Shown here: positions 1 through 10,500 of the stretch, piece by piece | How positions within the stretch are numbered: the first letter of the stretch is position 1 | How the letters are laid out: each line of letters starts with the position of its first letter | From: Sphaerolaimus hirsutus | Lineage: Eukaryota; Nematoda; Chromadorea; Monhysterida; Sphaerolaimidae | Direction: 5' to 3' | Length of the DNA stretch: 64,000 bases | NCBI GenBank assembly: GCA_964036195.1 | Contig: OZ038453.1 | Location: forward strand, 16,963,206 to 17,027,205 | Notes under the pieces: model-generated | Databases searched by the model: none | Told to the model about the DNA's origin: nothing | The model's input: only the letters and a program-made list of their open reading frames with translations | Position numbers and translations under genes: made by a program

Positions 1-104
1 ATGTTTTACAAGGTGCCAAAAGTAATGTAAAATGCCCTGTAACGAGTTTGCCAGTTTACAGAGTATTTTACAGTACTTTCGACACTGGCACCCGGGCAAC
101 AAAA
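1..104. repeat. Partial CAG-flanked palindromic (introner-family) element
   Basis: It contains TGTAAAATGCCCTGTAA and ends near ACTGGCACCCG, the words and end of the family described at 53925-54111. It is cut by the window edge, so its left end is not visible. Confidence 0.45.
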
Positions 105-179
105 CATATTCACGACATAAGTTTTGTTCGTGCTACATAACCAAGTAATTCAAGACAGATAAACGCCACTGGTTACATT

Positions 180-263
180 TACCGTATATCCTCGAATAAG
201 ACCCCCTCAAAAACTCTGACGAAATAATAACATACCGGGGGTCCTATTCGAGGATATACGGTA
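180..263. repeat. Short palindromic TACCGTA-end element
   Basis: Perfect-looking inverted ends TACCGTATATCCTCGAATAA and its complement surround about 40 bp. It has the same end type as many larger copies elsewhere in the window, with the CTCGAATAAGACCCC interior variant. Confidence 0.75.
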
Positions 264-362
264 ATCTAGTGAACAAGAACGATTTACTACTTTCTAATTT
301 CACGTTATTTTTACACATAGCAACCCAAAATTGTCGACCAGAAAAATGAAAACAAAACAAAC

Positions 363-1398
363 TGTAGGATTCCCAGTGGAAGTGGGATGGTCAAAATCCC
401 TTAATTGATCATTTAGCAACATTCCCCATTCCGTTACAAGCATCGATCCAAAGTAACTATTCAGCGAACTGCGAGAAAAATACTAAAAAATTCCCAGCCA
501 GCTTATAAAAAATTATTTAAAAAATAAACTGACCTAGTAACAGAAACGATCAATTCTTGAGAGTCGATTACGCTGATGTGAGATGTGCCACGATTTTCGG
601 GCAAAGTTCGTGTTTGACTGCATTCTATCGGTTCGCCACTTTCCAAATGCCTTTATTTTTTTGAGGTGAAAATTGGCAACACGGAGCAATTTTGAGTAAA
701 AATAGAGGAAAACCACTCAAAAATTGCCCACCCCACTTGGAGAGCCCGTTGTAGGGATATTCCAAGTAGGGCAAAATGTAGCGTCTGTCTAAGAGACACA
801 CACGTAAGCTGCTGCATGCAGTGGCGTAGCCAGGATTTTTGAGCGGGGGGGGGCGGATTGTATACGGAGGCCGGCGAACGGCCCCCCCTAAAATTTGGCC
901 TAAAATGATAGCGGAATGGACGTATGGCGCTGGCGCCATTTGTAGGCGCCGCGCCATGGCGTTGGCGCCAGTGGCTACAATATAAGAAAATTTTACCTAA
1001 ATATATGAAAAATGATACCGCGTTTAGCTATTTGTAGCGGTATTTATACTACTGAAACGCAATAAGTATAAAGGAAATAGTGAGGTGCGAAATGCGTGCA
1101 TGCGCGCAAGATTTTTGCGATCAACCTTGAAAATCGTCATAGAAATGTGATCTTTCAGACAAATTTTCTTTCTGGCTCGGGAAGAGGGGTGGGGGGTGCT
1201 GCCACCCCGCCCCCCTGGCTACGCCACCGGCTGCATGGCCTATAATAGCTTTGAAAATAACACTTGATTTGGGTATCAGAGCCGGGATATGCGTGACAAT
1301 CAAACCCACTTTACAAGCGCATTTTCGTTCTCGAGTATTGTAGCATTTGATAACGGGTCAGCCAGTGAAGCGCGACATGCCATTGTGCTTTGGAGTAT
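363..1398 (-). CDS. GGT7: GGT7-like exons 9, 11 and 12: linker and catalytic-threonine region
   Basis: Exon 1398-1315 encodes MACRASLADPLSNATI, the GGT helix before the cleavage loop. Exon 617-534 encodes LPENRGTSHISVIDSQELIV; the Thr of GTSH sits where GGTs have the nucleophile that becomes the small-subunit N-terminus. Exon 468-363 encodes SSLNSYFGSMLVTEWGMLLN followed by DQLRDFDHP, the substrate-loop block. The phase across 1315 to 617 requires one more exon of 3n+2 bases (about 20-30 residues), which I could not find. A 411-bp transposable element (819-1229) fills much of that interval. Confidence 0.75.
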
Positions 1399-4300
1399 CT
1401 GTGCAAATTGAAAAATTAAGGGTTTTTCTCTAGACAAATTTGCTATCACATGGATAAGAACGTCACTACTTTTCGATATGGACATTTCGAAAAATTTCAA
1501 TATCGACTTTTGATTGCTCGATATGATTTAAGTACATCGCAAATTCGTGTCAACTGAATGTGAACTAAATAAAAGAATTTTTGGGACCATCGCACTTAGC
1601 TGAAACAATGTAAACTAAGTGTCACGATAACTATGCTCTATTACAACGGAAAGTTGACATCACATACATACATAATTAGTTGAATTAAGTCGACACGAAT
1701 TTTGATGTCGATTAGTGTGTGTGGGCGTTACTCAACATTGTTCCGAAATTTTTTGTCCAAATTCAAAGCGATACACCATTCCAAACTTCATCAAAATAAA
1801 ACAAACAAACCTTAGTCCACTGGTCAAATTCCATCTCTCTCGTACCCTTAACCCCACGTTCCACCAAAGCATTATCGTACCATTCCACGAACTTTCTGAA
1901 CGCTCTCAGAACCAAAGGACCCCCTGAAGGGGCCCCCATAGTCAGAATATTGTAGCCAGAATAGGTGAAATTCAAAAGTGTTCTATTGGTGTCCACGAAG
2001 TATTGGGACATGTCTCCGGGGGACATTGTGCCACCGTTTTCTTTCACTGAATTGATTATTGGCATGATGTAGTGTTCCATGCACTGCGAGTGTTAAGACG
2101 GGGGAGTATTAAAGGTGGTGTTACAGCAATTATTTTCTTATTCAACAGATTAGTGACCGATTTTGATTGCAAAAACATACGAGTGGAAAAAGATGTCCAT
2201 GGCAAGATACGATTTTGTGTGCGAAAATGTTGTTTGTCATTAAAAATGACAATAATAATAGCATGAGAAGTAAAGAAAGTGAGGAGAAAAGTGTTAAGTT
2301 ATATTTAGGTAATGAGAATGTCAAGTTATAAGTAAACTTCTTTTAAAAAACCCTGAAAAATACCGGACTTTTTATTCCTCACTTTTTTAATACTTGAGGA
2401 ATTGGCTATCCATATACAACTAAAAATGTTCAAAATCGCCGTCGACAGACCTGAAGTACCGTATATGGGTTGTCTCTGACTTTGGCCAGTATCGTTTCCA
2501 GCCGTGAATTTTTCACAACATCCCCAACTTTCAGCTCATCAGCACTAACGCCATTCATGTAAATTTCACGGAAGCGCTCACGCGATTTACTTTCTTTTCC
2601 TTCTGGTTTCGCTGGCAACTCGCCAAGATCTACGCGACGCTGCAGGTTGTCAACTGAGTGGGAAAAAAAGAATTTTTAGTGGCAGAACATCACTTTTGAT
2701 AATAAAATATAACACTGAAAACTGAATATTGATATAGAAAAGTTTGTACTAATGACACCGAACATTTTGTGTTATAACGAAAATCAATACAAAATTACAG
2801 AGAAATTGGGATATCCTATCCAATATCGCATATTTAGCGCGATCACTTTTTGACTTTGAACTTCATAATTTCGTATAATCCGTATAAAAATATCGAAAAA
2901 TCGTTTCATTCAAAACATCACACTAACTGTACTCTTTATCCATACCCACTCCTTTCTTGGCTAATTGAACAGCCGGTTCAACCAATTGGCTCCAAGGAAT
3001 TTTTCCAAATTGGGCGTGTGCCAAAAGCATGCCGTGTAGTTCGCCCGGCACCCCGACCGCTTTTCCGGGCTGAATTTTTTTGACAAAATTATAAGTGACG
3101 ATTGTGTAACAATAAAAAAGAACGCACTGATTTTGAATCGAATGGATTGGTGTCAGCGGGTGCACTGGGCGGAGCCATCTCGCGAAAATCAAATAAGTGA
3201 GTTTTGTCGTTTTTATAGCCGTGCATGTGGACCACCATGAAACCGCCGCTGTGTGTGATAGGCAGATAGTAAATACTGAAACCATTTAAAAAATTTATTT
3301 TGTTAAATTCAACAAGTTAATTGTTTGTTTCAAATAAATTCAAGTAGCTTGAAAAAAATTTATAATCCCTGGAACCTATCAGACAATAAAGCGACTAAAT
3401 ACATGGAAAGTATATTTCTGCTAATCAACTTTAAAACGTATTTACCAAAGTACACCGGTTTTTGAAACTGTCAACCCAAAAACTCAACTCAAAAAACAAC
3501 ATCACACCCCCCCCCTCACCTCAAAACCCCCAAAACAACAAACTTACAAAAAGGACTAACCCCGACAAACCCCCACTCTGGGGGTGCGCAACCCCAATGC
3601 ACAGCATAGCAGCTATCGCTGCATCGACTGCTGAGCCGCCTGTGGGGTAAAATGTGGTAAAATTGGATTTCAGGTTTTATATGGAATTTTGGGGCCCAAA
3701 CTGGGTGTATATGGGGAAGGTTTAATGGGACTGTTGTGTCTTGGTGGAGTGGAAAATTTATATTACACTAGGATTGGTACTCATTTTCTTTGCTCCTGCA
3801 AAACACAACATTTTGACTGTTTCAGGAAGAATTCTTATATTTATCTATAATTCAGGACTGGAAAATACCGACAAAGGGCTGGACTTGTCGGTATTCGTGG
3901 ATGGGAATCGTTCAAACCCTAATTCAAGATAAAAATAACCTGCGCGCAGCATTTGCGTGCCAATCTCGGAACACTCGGGGCTCCAGCTAGAAACAGCACC
4001 GTGGGGCGTTATCTGCGTAAACAGAGCTACTTGGCAGGGTTCCAGTAAGGCTCTCTATTTTGCTGGACAGGTGCCAGGCTGACGATCTTAACTTGTCAAC
4101 ACCATTAGCTACTGTTTGAGTGTTGGACTTGTTTCACTAGGATTTGAAGTTTTCCGTGTATATGCTTTCACATCTTGTTCCAAAATGCAATGTACAATCT
4201 AAATATACTCGGCGGCGCAGATAAGTATGCGCAGAATCCTACCATAATTTAATGAATAAAATCTGGTGATAAATTTCGAAATTATTAATTCCATAGTAAA

Positions 4301-5679
4301 AACGAAATATTATGATGAAATACTGCACAATTTTCGGTTCATTATTCAGATGAGTTATGGTAGGTTTCCACACTAAGTGTGACGTCCGCCGAGTATATAC
4401 TCCAGTTACTTTACACCCGGCTTCCCACCCGTCGGGGTTAGGTCTCTCTGGCAGATGTCCAAGAGCCCAGTCGCACAATTTAAATTGTGCAACAAGGCCA
4501 GGCCACCGTCAGTGAGATCGAACCCAGGGCACCTCGCGCGATAAACGCGCGCCGTACCACCGAGCCAACCACACACTTAACAGACTCTCTGTTAAGTCCC
4601 CTTTAGTAAGCGTCGTTAAGTCCAGTAAAGACGCAGTGATGCGTCTGATTGGCTGCACGCCCCATATACAGCCCAAAGTAGTGCAATCACTACTGCGTGT
4701 ACGCATGTACAGCCCAAAGTAACCAGTCACACACCCTCACTTAATCCGCCGCGCTGCACGGCTCAGCCGCTCTGCGGTAAAAATCCGCTCCGCGGCACTA
4801 ATACGCCGGGCCGTGCTGCGCGCAGCGCACCCGTCGCAGATGATGTAGGCTCGCCATCATGGTTTTTTCGAGCCAAACAGACTCCGCGACGCGTGAGACG
4901 CGTTATTTCATATTTTTCAAAAAAGAAATTGGCACATTGCCCGTTGCCCCTGGTTATGCCTAACACTGACGGAAGGCGAAACTTTACACCCTGCACGCAT
5001 GGTTCCCGCTGGAAGCGTGCCAACGATTTTTTACGCATGCGATTTTCATTAAAAAAATTTAAAAAAGTAATCGTTGTAATAATGCTAAACGTTGACTTAT
5101 TCACCACAATTATTTTTTCACCTTTTATACAAAAATCGCATGCTTTATCGTCATTGGCACACTTCCAACGTGAGAATTATATCAGTGCGAGGGCAGAGTA
5201 TCATGTCCGCCGAGAATACCAAAGATACGAAAACACAGAGGTACGAAGAGGCTCATACACTGCAGCTATCCTGTTGCCCAAGATAAAAACTACCAAACCT
5301 CCGGCTCTCCCACAACAATCGCAATGGCCAGCGCCAACGTAACCAGCGCACTAAAAATCGTCATAGCCACAACGATCACGTGCAGCTGCGCCTGGCGCTT
5401 GGCCGCCTGCTCGGCCACCTTCGCCGTGTCCAGCTTGGGGCCCGAGTCGTCCAACGATTTCGACGCGCCGTTAAGAGGTGAGACCGGCTTTGGTTGCCCA
5501 TCTTTTAGGGGTGTGCTGGCTTTGGGTGGATCGGAGGGCCTGTAAAGAATAGTAGCGAGAATTTGGCAGGGTTCCAAAAAAATTTGCTCTGAAGAGTAGC
5601 TATTTTACCTTTGTGACGCTGGTATATTTTCGCCTTCTACTACTTCATTCTCTAGGTTTTCATAACCGTTTTGCGGCAT
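363..5679 (-). CDS. GGT7: GGT7-like gamma-glutamyltransferase (glutathione hydrolase 7 type), 3' end off window
   Basis: Gamma-glutamyltransferases are type II membrane proteins that cleave the gamma-glutamyl bond of glutathione and its conjugates outside the cell or in the secretory lumen. Exons, in transcript order: 5679-5609, 5539-5299, 4012-3940, 3639-3567, 3275-3128, 3069-2928, 2653-2451, 2083-1811, 1398-1315, (one short exon not found), 617-534, 468-363. The first nine have GT-AG borders and agree in phase, giving 436 codons. The start ATG at 5679 is the first after an in-frame TGA. Seen: a cytosolic N-terminus and one membrane helix (about residues 76-100) ending VVGEPE; GGSAVDAAIAAMLC; HLFDFREMAP; AVGVPGELHG; GAPSGGPLVL; LADPLSNATI; GTSHISV; and SSLNSYFGS. 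The helix position and the DFRE and SSLN blocks fit GGT7 better than GGT1/5. The C-terminal part lies left of the window. The 3640 acceptor and 3566 donor are the least certain borders. Confidence 0.88.
819..1229. mobile_element. hAT-like MITE, CAGTGGCGTAGCC ends, 8-bp target duplication
   Basis: The ends are CAGTGGCGTAGCCAGG and, inverted, CGGTGGCGTAGCCAGG. The element is flanked by a perfect 8-bp direct repeat GCTGCATG (811-818 and 1230-1237). It holds G-rich and GGCGCCA-rich sequence and no transposase. It lies in an intron of the GGT7-like gene. An 8-bp duplication is typical of hAT transposons. Confidence 0.85.
1545..1727. repeat. CACACTAGTTGAC-type inverted-repeat element
   Basis: The arms AATTCGTGTCAACTGAATG and, inverted, GTCGACACGAATTTTGATGTC end in GATTAGTGTGTGTGGGCG. 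This is one of at least nine relatives with CACACTAGTTGAC or CACACTAGTTTTC ends in the window. Confidence 0.6.
1811..4012 (-). CDS. GGT7: GGT7-like exons 3-8: large-subunit core
   Basis: Six exons (4012-3940, 3639-3567, 3275-3128, 3069-2928, 2653-2451, 2083-1811) encode most of the large subunit. Visible family blocks are ECSEIGTQMLRAGGSAVDAA, the HPQSGG turn, FMVVHMHGYKNDKTHLFDFR, PGKAVGVPGELHG with PWSQLVEPAVQLA, and YSGYNILTMGAPSGGPLVL. The introns are 90-370 bp, much shorter than those of the neighbouring RNF19-like gene. The N-x-S/T sites NRT and NFT in the last exon fit a lumenal location. Confidence 0.85.
4204..4397. mobile_element. TATACTCGGCGG MITE, copy A
   Basis: It starts TATACTCGGCGG and ends CCGCCGAGTATA. 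About 194 bp, clearly homologous over its whole length to 45061-45253. Palindromic TA at the ends would fit a TA target (mariner-like), but the TA cannot be separated from the terminal repeat here. Confidence 0.8.
4398..4580 (-). mobile_element. tRNA-derived SINE (or tRNA pseudogene) head and body
   Basis: On the minus strand from about 4575, TGGCTCGGTGG resembles a pol III A box. It is followed by a CGCGC/GCGCG anticodon-like stem around GTTTATC, then GGTTCGATCTC, a near-consensus B box. The body continues with GACTGGGCTCTTGGACATC. No second copy was found in this window, so SINE versus a single tRNA pseudogene is not settled. Confidence 0.55.
4581..5220. repeat. Degenerate TATACTCGG-family sequence in GGT7-like intron 2
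   Basis: It contains GGAAGCGTGCCAACGATTTT at about 5010 and, inverted, CATTGGCACACTTCCAACGTG at about 5153, then GTCCGCCGAGAATAC at the right. These match words of the copies at 19097-19344 and 52701-52937. There is no coding content except noise. Confidence 0.45.
5299..5679 (-). CDS. GGT7: GGT7-like exons 1-2: cytosolic tail and membrane anchor
   Basis: Exon 1 (5679-5609) encodes MPQNGYENLENEVVEGENIP and ends in phase 2 at AG|GTAAAA. Exon 2 (5539-5299) follows a clean TTCTTTACAG acceptor and ends GAG|GTTTGG. Together they give 104 residues: a polar, proline- and lysine-rich cytosolic segment, then LHVIVVAMTIF and further hydrophobic residues (about 76-100), the signal anchor of a type II protein. 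An ATG at 5577 opens a reading frame across the acceptor, but the spliced exon 1 start is preferred because phases match and the anchor joins directly to the next exon. Confidence 0.85.
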
Positions 5680-6382
5680 TTCGAAACAATATTTACGTTT
5701 TAGAATATACAAATCAGTAAGCAATCACAGGACTGAAAAAATTACAACAGGGATAGGTAATGGGTACTTTCGTAATCGGACATTTGTTGCAAATATGTAA
5801 CTCATAAGCCAGATTAAATCTTTGCCTAACGCATAAAACGCGCATGTAAGCGCTAAAAATGTGCATTAATTTTAAATAAGCCTGCCACGTTATTTGCGCA
5901 GCCTGTTGTTCTATCTGCCTTTCAAAATCGCTGTTTTAAATTGGTGAAAACGCACTGCCGGAATAAATAGTTCCGGTTTTACGGAACAAAGGTAATTTTT
6001 GTACAAAATTGGATATATGGTTGACCAAATTGAAGATTCACGTTTTTTTGCCAACAATGTTGATATTGATTTTAGAAAGAAAGAGCATAAAATTGCGTAG
6101 AATGCAACGTTTGTTTTTAATTTATAGTTGTGGAATTCTGCTATTTCTGAGCTTTCTAATTTCATGAAACTGGAATCGATTTATATCCAAATAATTTTGA
6201 TCACGTTAAAAAGAAAGTGCTTCAGTACTGTTCTGCGTTGGCCACGTTTTCACACCCCAAATTGTGTGAAAAAACTTTCCGACAGTGTGCAGCCAACCCA
6301 AAAATTGTCAACAAAATTTGTGGCAAATCAATTTCCCCCTTACAATGGATTTTATATTCTGACAAAAAGAAAAAGCACTGCG
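5680..6382. promoter_or_regulatory. Head-to-head intergenic interval, putative divergent promoter
   Basis: It separates the GGT7-like ATG (minus, 5679) from the RNF19-like ATG (plus, 6383). About 700 bp, AT-rich, with few of the palindromic repeats that crowd the rest of the window. I see no convincing TATA box or initiator. Part of it is 5' UTR of both genes. Confidence 0.4.
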
Positions 6383-7563
6383 ATGATTTCTGGCACCGAG
6401 CCAAGTAATGGGGATTCCGCCAAGCGAAACCCTAGTCAGAAATCAGGCAAAAGCGGCGGCAAATTCAATTCAAATTCGTCCAGACGAGGTACCGTTAACT
6501 CGGCGGGATCGAGATGGAGCTTGCATTCCATTTTCTTTGGGAATCGAAGAAATAACAATGAGAATAATAGGTGAGAAACGTTGTGAACGCGTTACCTGTT
6601 TTCACGTTTTTGGTATTAGGTACGAGCTTTAACGACCGATTGCTAGGTAAAGTGTCGGGAACTTTTACGTTGAATATCGTTGAGAATTTGGTTGCTTCAT
6701 CGAACATCTGATATGAAAGTTCTTAAATACAGAAATCAGAGGGTCACATCGTCCTGGCCATACTTGGCACTCTTCCAAAAACCTTGACGTGGAATTTTGT
6801 AGTTTACAATTTTTTTGATACTTTTATCCCTTCAAATAAAAAACTTAATTTCGCAGAAGCGATGGTAAGACAGCCAAGCAGCGTAAAAAGACTGATCAGT
6901 TATCTCGATCTGATAATGATATGCAGGTTTGTATAGTGTTACTGTTAATGCATTCATCATCCTAATGCTACTTCCAAAATGATTTAGCGAGTGTTCTCAG
7001 CGAGAACACGCAATTTCTGCAAAGAAAATTTGCAAATAGTTGGTGTGATCCACCAGTAAACATAACAAATAAATTGCTTTTAAAATTGAAAATAATGAAT
7101 CTTCATGCTTTTCCAAATCTCTACAGAAAACCCAACAGTAAATACATTGGCTACATTTTATATTTTCTTTTTTCTTTACCTATATCATCTCAGAGATGAT
7201 TTCGAAGAAAAATAGGACTTCATTTGAATTTAGTGATTTAAAAAAAATCATCGGGTAGCTTAAAAAATGTACCTATACCCGAGTCCAACGATTGTCCAAA
7301 TCCTCGCGACCGCTGCGCATTTTTGATTGCAACATGTTAAGAATGTAAATTGAATTTTAAATTCTGAGTGGGGAAACACTGAAATAACGACTGCAGTACT
7401 TTCCTTCTAAGACAACATTCCCATTTCACAGGAAAGTCTTAGTCTGGTATCGAATGGACCTGATGGTACGAATGAAATAACGGTCGCACAAAATAACTCC
7501 GATGGATTAACGGCAATTGCCACTGATAAGATGTCGGTGAACAGCGCCGCTCAGACACAAATC
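6383..7563 (+). CDS. RNF19: RNF19-like exons 1-3: polar N-terminal region
   Basis: Exons 6383-6570, 6857-6926 and 7432-7563 encode 130 residues rich in Ser, Asn, Lys and Arg, beginning [20 protein letters not shown]. There is a short basic stretch ([14 protein letters not shown]) like the RRISIGSLFRRKK region of RNF19A. No fold is recognised; probably disordered. Donors are GTGAGA, GTTTGT and GTTGGT. Confidence 0.75.
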
Positions 7564-10500
7564 GTTGGTTTTGTTTTGTGTTTTTTTTTGTTAGAAAAGT
7601 ACTGATTTTTTGGTAGATTGCAAAGTAGAGTGCTTTGACGTGTAATTTGTAAATTTTGTCGTCAAACGCTGTGTCGCTTTACTGAAGCAAATTACGGAAA
7701 AAGCTTTACGAAAGCTGTGTGGTCCAGCTGCCTAATGAAATGTGATTATTAAAATAACGGATTTTTTTTGAAACAATCACTGCTTATAATCTATCCCACT
7801 ACTCTGCATTCATAATATCACAATAGACATTACATTACGTGACATTTAACATACACATGTTTTTATCTTTACCCCATTTTGGACGATTTAAAAAAATCTG
7901 ATTTTATTTAAAAAAGTCAATTTTTGACTTGTAAAAATGTGTTTTTTTTTTCCCACCCTAGGGTCCATGACATCCAAAATAAATCTATTCTCAAACACAG
8001 ACAAACACACTGGCCGATTCGGTCGTGGCGACAACAAAACGCAAACTTAGTTCCGGCTCCAAAAACTCATCCGTTTCACAATCACATTCAATGAACAGCC
8101 AGCTAAAGGAGTGTCCATTGTGTTTCTTCAAACAGCCCAGAAACAATTTCCCAGTGTTGACTAATTGCAGTCATACTGCGTGCACGCAGTGTTTGGTGCA
8201 GGTGATCTGTGTGTTTAAAAAAATATTTTGTTCCCTCCTTTCAGTGGGAATGTTCTTGTAACATCAGAAAAATGATGTTCATCACGACTCTTGTTTAATT
8301 GTCCAAAATTAGCATATGGCTGGCGAATAAAGTTCAAACGGGTTCCGATAATTTTCGTGTTTTGGCTATCCCGATTCTGAGACGCCAATCCCTGTCCGGA
8401 ATTTGAAAATCTCGCTCTGATGTCCCGCCCCCGCTCTGGAAAATTACCCCCGATCCTGATGTCAAAAATGGCCAAATTCCATAGAGAAAAGTGAAAAAAA
8501 CGTCGTTTGAGTTGAGAAATCATAATATAAATCTTCAGTGTGCATTTTAGCCCACTTCTCTGGCACCCAACTGCGTTTGTAGACTTTTTTATGAAAGATT
8601 AGGAAAAACACAAATCCTAAACTTGTTTCGCCAAAATCCAATCCCGCAAAATTCTTCGATCACGTTTGACCCGGAAAACCTATTCATATGCACTTTTAGT
8701 TATTGTTTGGGTAAAGGGAGGTCAAAATAACACACCCAAGTCAAGCAATTGTTGTTGTTTTTGCATCCAGTGAATATACATTGAACACTAAACTCCGCCC
8801 ACCAACACAACCCCCCCCCCGAAGTATTTGACAACTGAAATCAACGAATCGCGAGTTTTAATGTCGTGCGCGGAATGCGACGAGCCCATGCACCCGAATG
8901 ACATTTACAAACTTCTAAAACCGGCCGTGCTAGCCAAATATGAGGAGTTTAGTGTTAGGCGGGCGCTTATGTTGGATCCGGATACTAGATGGTGCCCTGC
9001 GCCTGATTGCAGGTGTGTTTTGGTTTTGTTTTAGAGGTCCACATACTAGTTGACAGCGGAAATTCGTGTCAACTTAATGTCAACTAAATAGCAATTTTTT
9101 TAAGTATCATACTTGATAGAAACAATGAAAATTAAGTTTCACGTGAAAAAATTCACTATGCTCTATCACAAGATTTTTCAAACAATCTTTCAATTTCAAG
9201 AATTTATTGTTTTCTAAATTCCACTTCAGATACAGTCAAATTTTTGTGCAGATTTTGGCAGTATAAAATTATAATAGTGGCGTACTAATTGACACTGTAC
9301 ACAGGCAGAATTGTATAAAGAACAAGTTTTTCAAACTTCTTTTACAGCGGGGGTGATTATTTCCAAAAGCGTAAAATGTCAAATCAAATAGTACAATGGT
9401 GATGCACCATTGGCCCTACACACACTAGTTTTCACCGTGACCGATGTGAAAACTGAAATGGCGACATCCAGCCTACTTTTTGTATGCTTTATGTGTTTTA
9501 GTGTTCAAATTTTGATTCAAATTTAATTTAGATAAAATCATTCAACCGTGTTCATTAATTTGCATTTGAAAAAATTTCAGTTTTCACATGAAGTCACGGT
9601 GAAAACTAGTGTGTAGGCACATTGAATTGGATGACGATTTTGCAATGACAAAAATGTGAGTTTTCAACCATCTTTTTGTCATAAAAGTTTAAGATTTGGT
9701 GTATTAGAGGCCCTGATCTTGATCTGCCTGGTAACCTATGACAAATGTAAATGTTCATAGATGATGCAAATTTGGTTGGATTTAGTTTTGGAACAGGTGT
9801 GTATGGGCCCATTGATATTTTATGGGGCATTCACACTGCATCGGTGTGACGTCAAAAAATTCGAGCTTTCAATGATTTATTTGTCATGAAAATTGAAGGT
9901 TTGTTGTGTAGGACACCCTGATCTGCCTATGACAAGGACGTAGCCAGGGGGGGGCGGGGGGGGGGGGCGGCCGCCCCCCCCCCCTTCCGGGCCGGACCAA
10001 AAAATGTGCCAGAAATGGCACTTTCAGAAGATGATTTTGTCGACAGCTTGAAAAATTTTTTCGCGCATGTGCGCATTTTCCCTTCACAACATATATTTTC
10101 GGCTGACCAGTGTCCGCGGCCACAAACCCAGTGAAAATGGACGCAATTCCAGTCCATGTCGCACTTTATGCCTGTAAAATACAGACGTATACTGCTGTTT
10201 TGGCGCCATTGCCAATGCCATTGGCGCCATGGCATGGCGCCAGCGCCATGGTGCCATTACCCTACTACAGAGGTAAAATTTGGGGGGGGGGCGCCCCCCC
10301 GCCGTTCACCGGGTTCCGTAAACAATCCGCATCCGCTCGAAAATCCTGGCTATGTCCCTGGCCTATGACAAACATAAATTTTTATGTATGACCTAATTAT
10401 GCACACCAAGTTTTTTTGTTGTCGGCAGTTGTCATTGTATTTGCAGTATGCAGCCCTGTTAATGAGAATACCTGGATCAAATACCCGACATCAACAACCC

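Noticed and set aside
6128..6382. Upstream in-frame ATGs of the RNF19-like gene
   Set aside because: The extra 85 residues lack any family similarity and read like AT-rich untranslated sequence; the ATG at 6383 is kept, with doubt.
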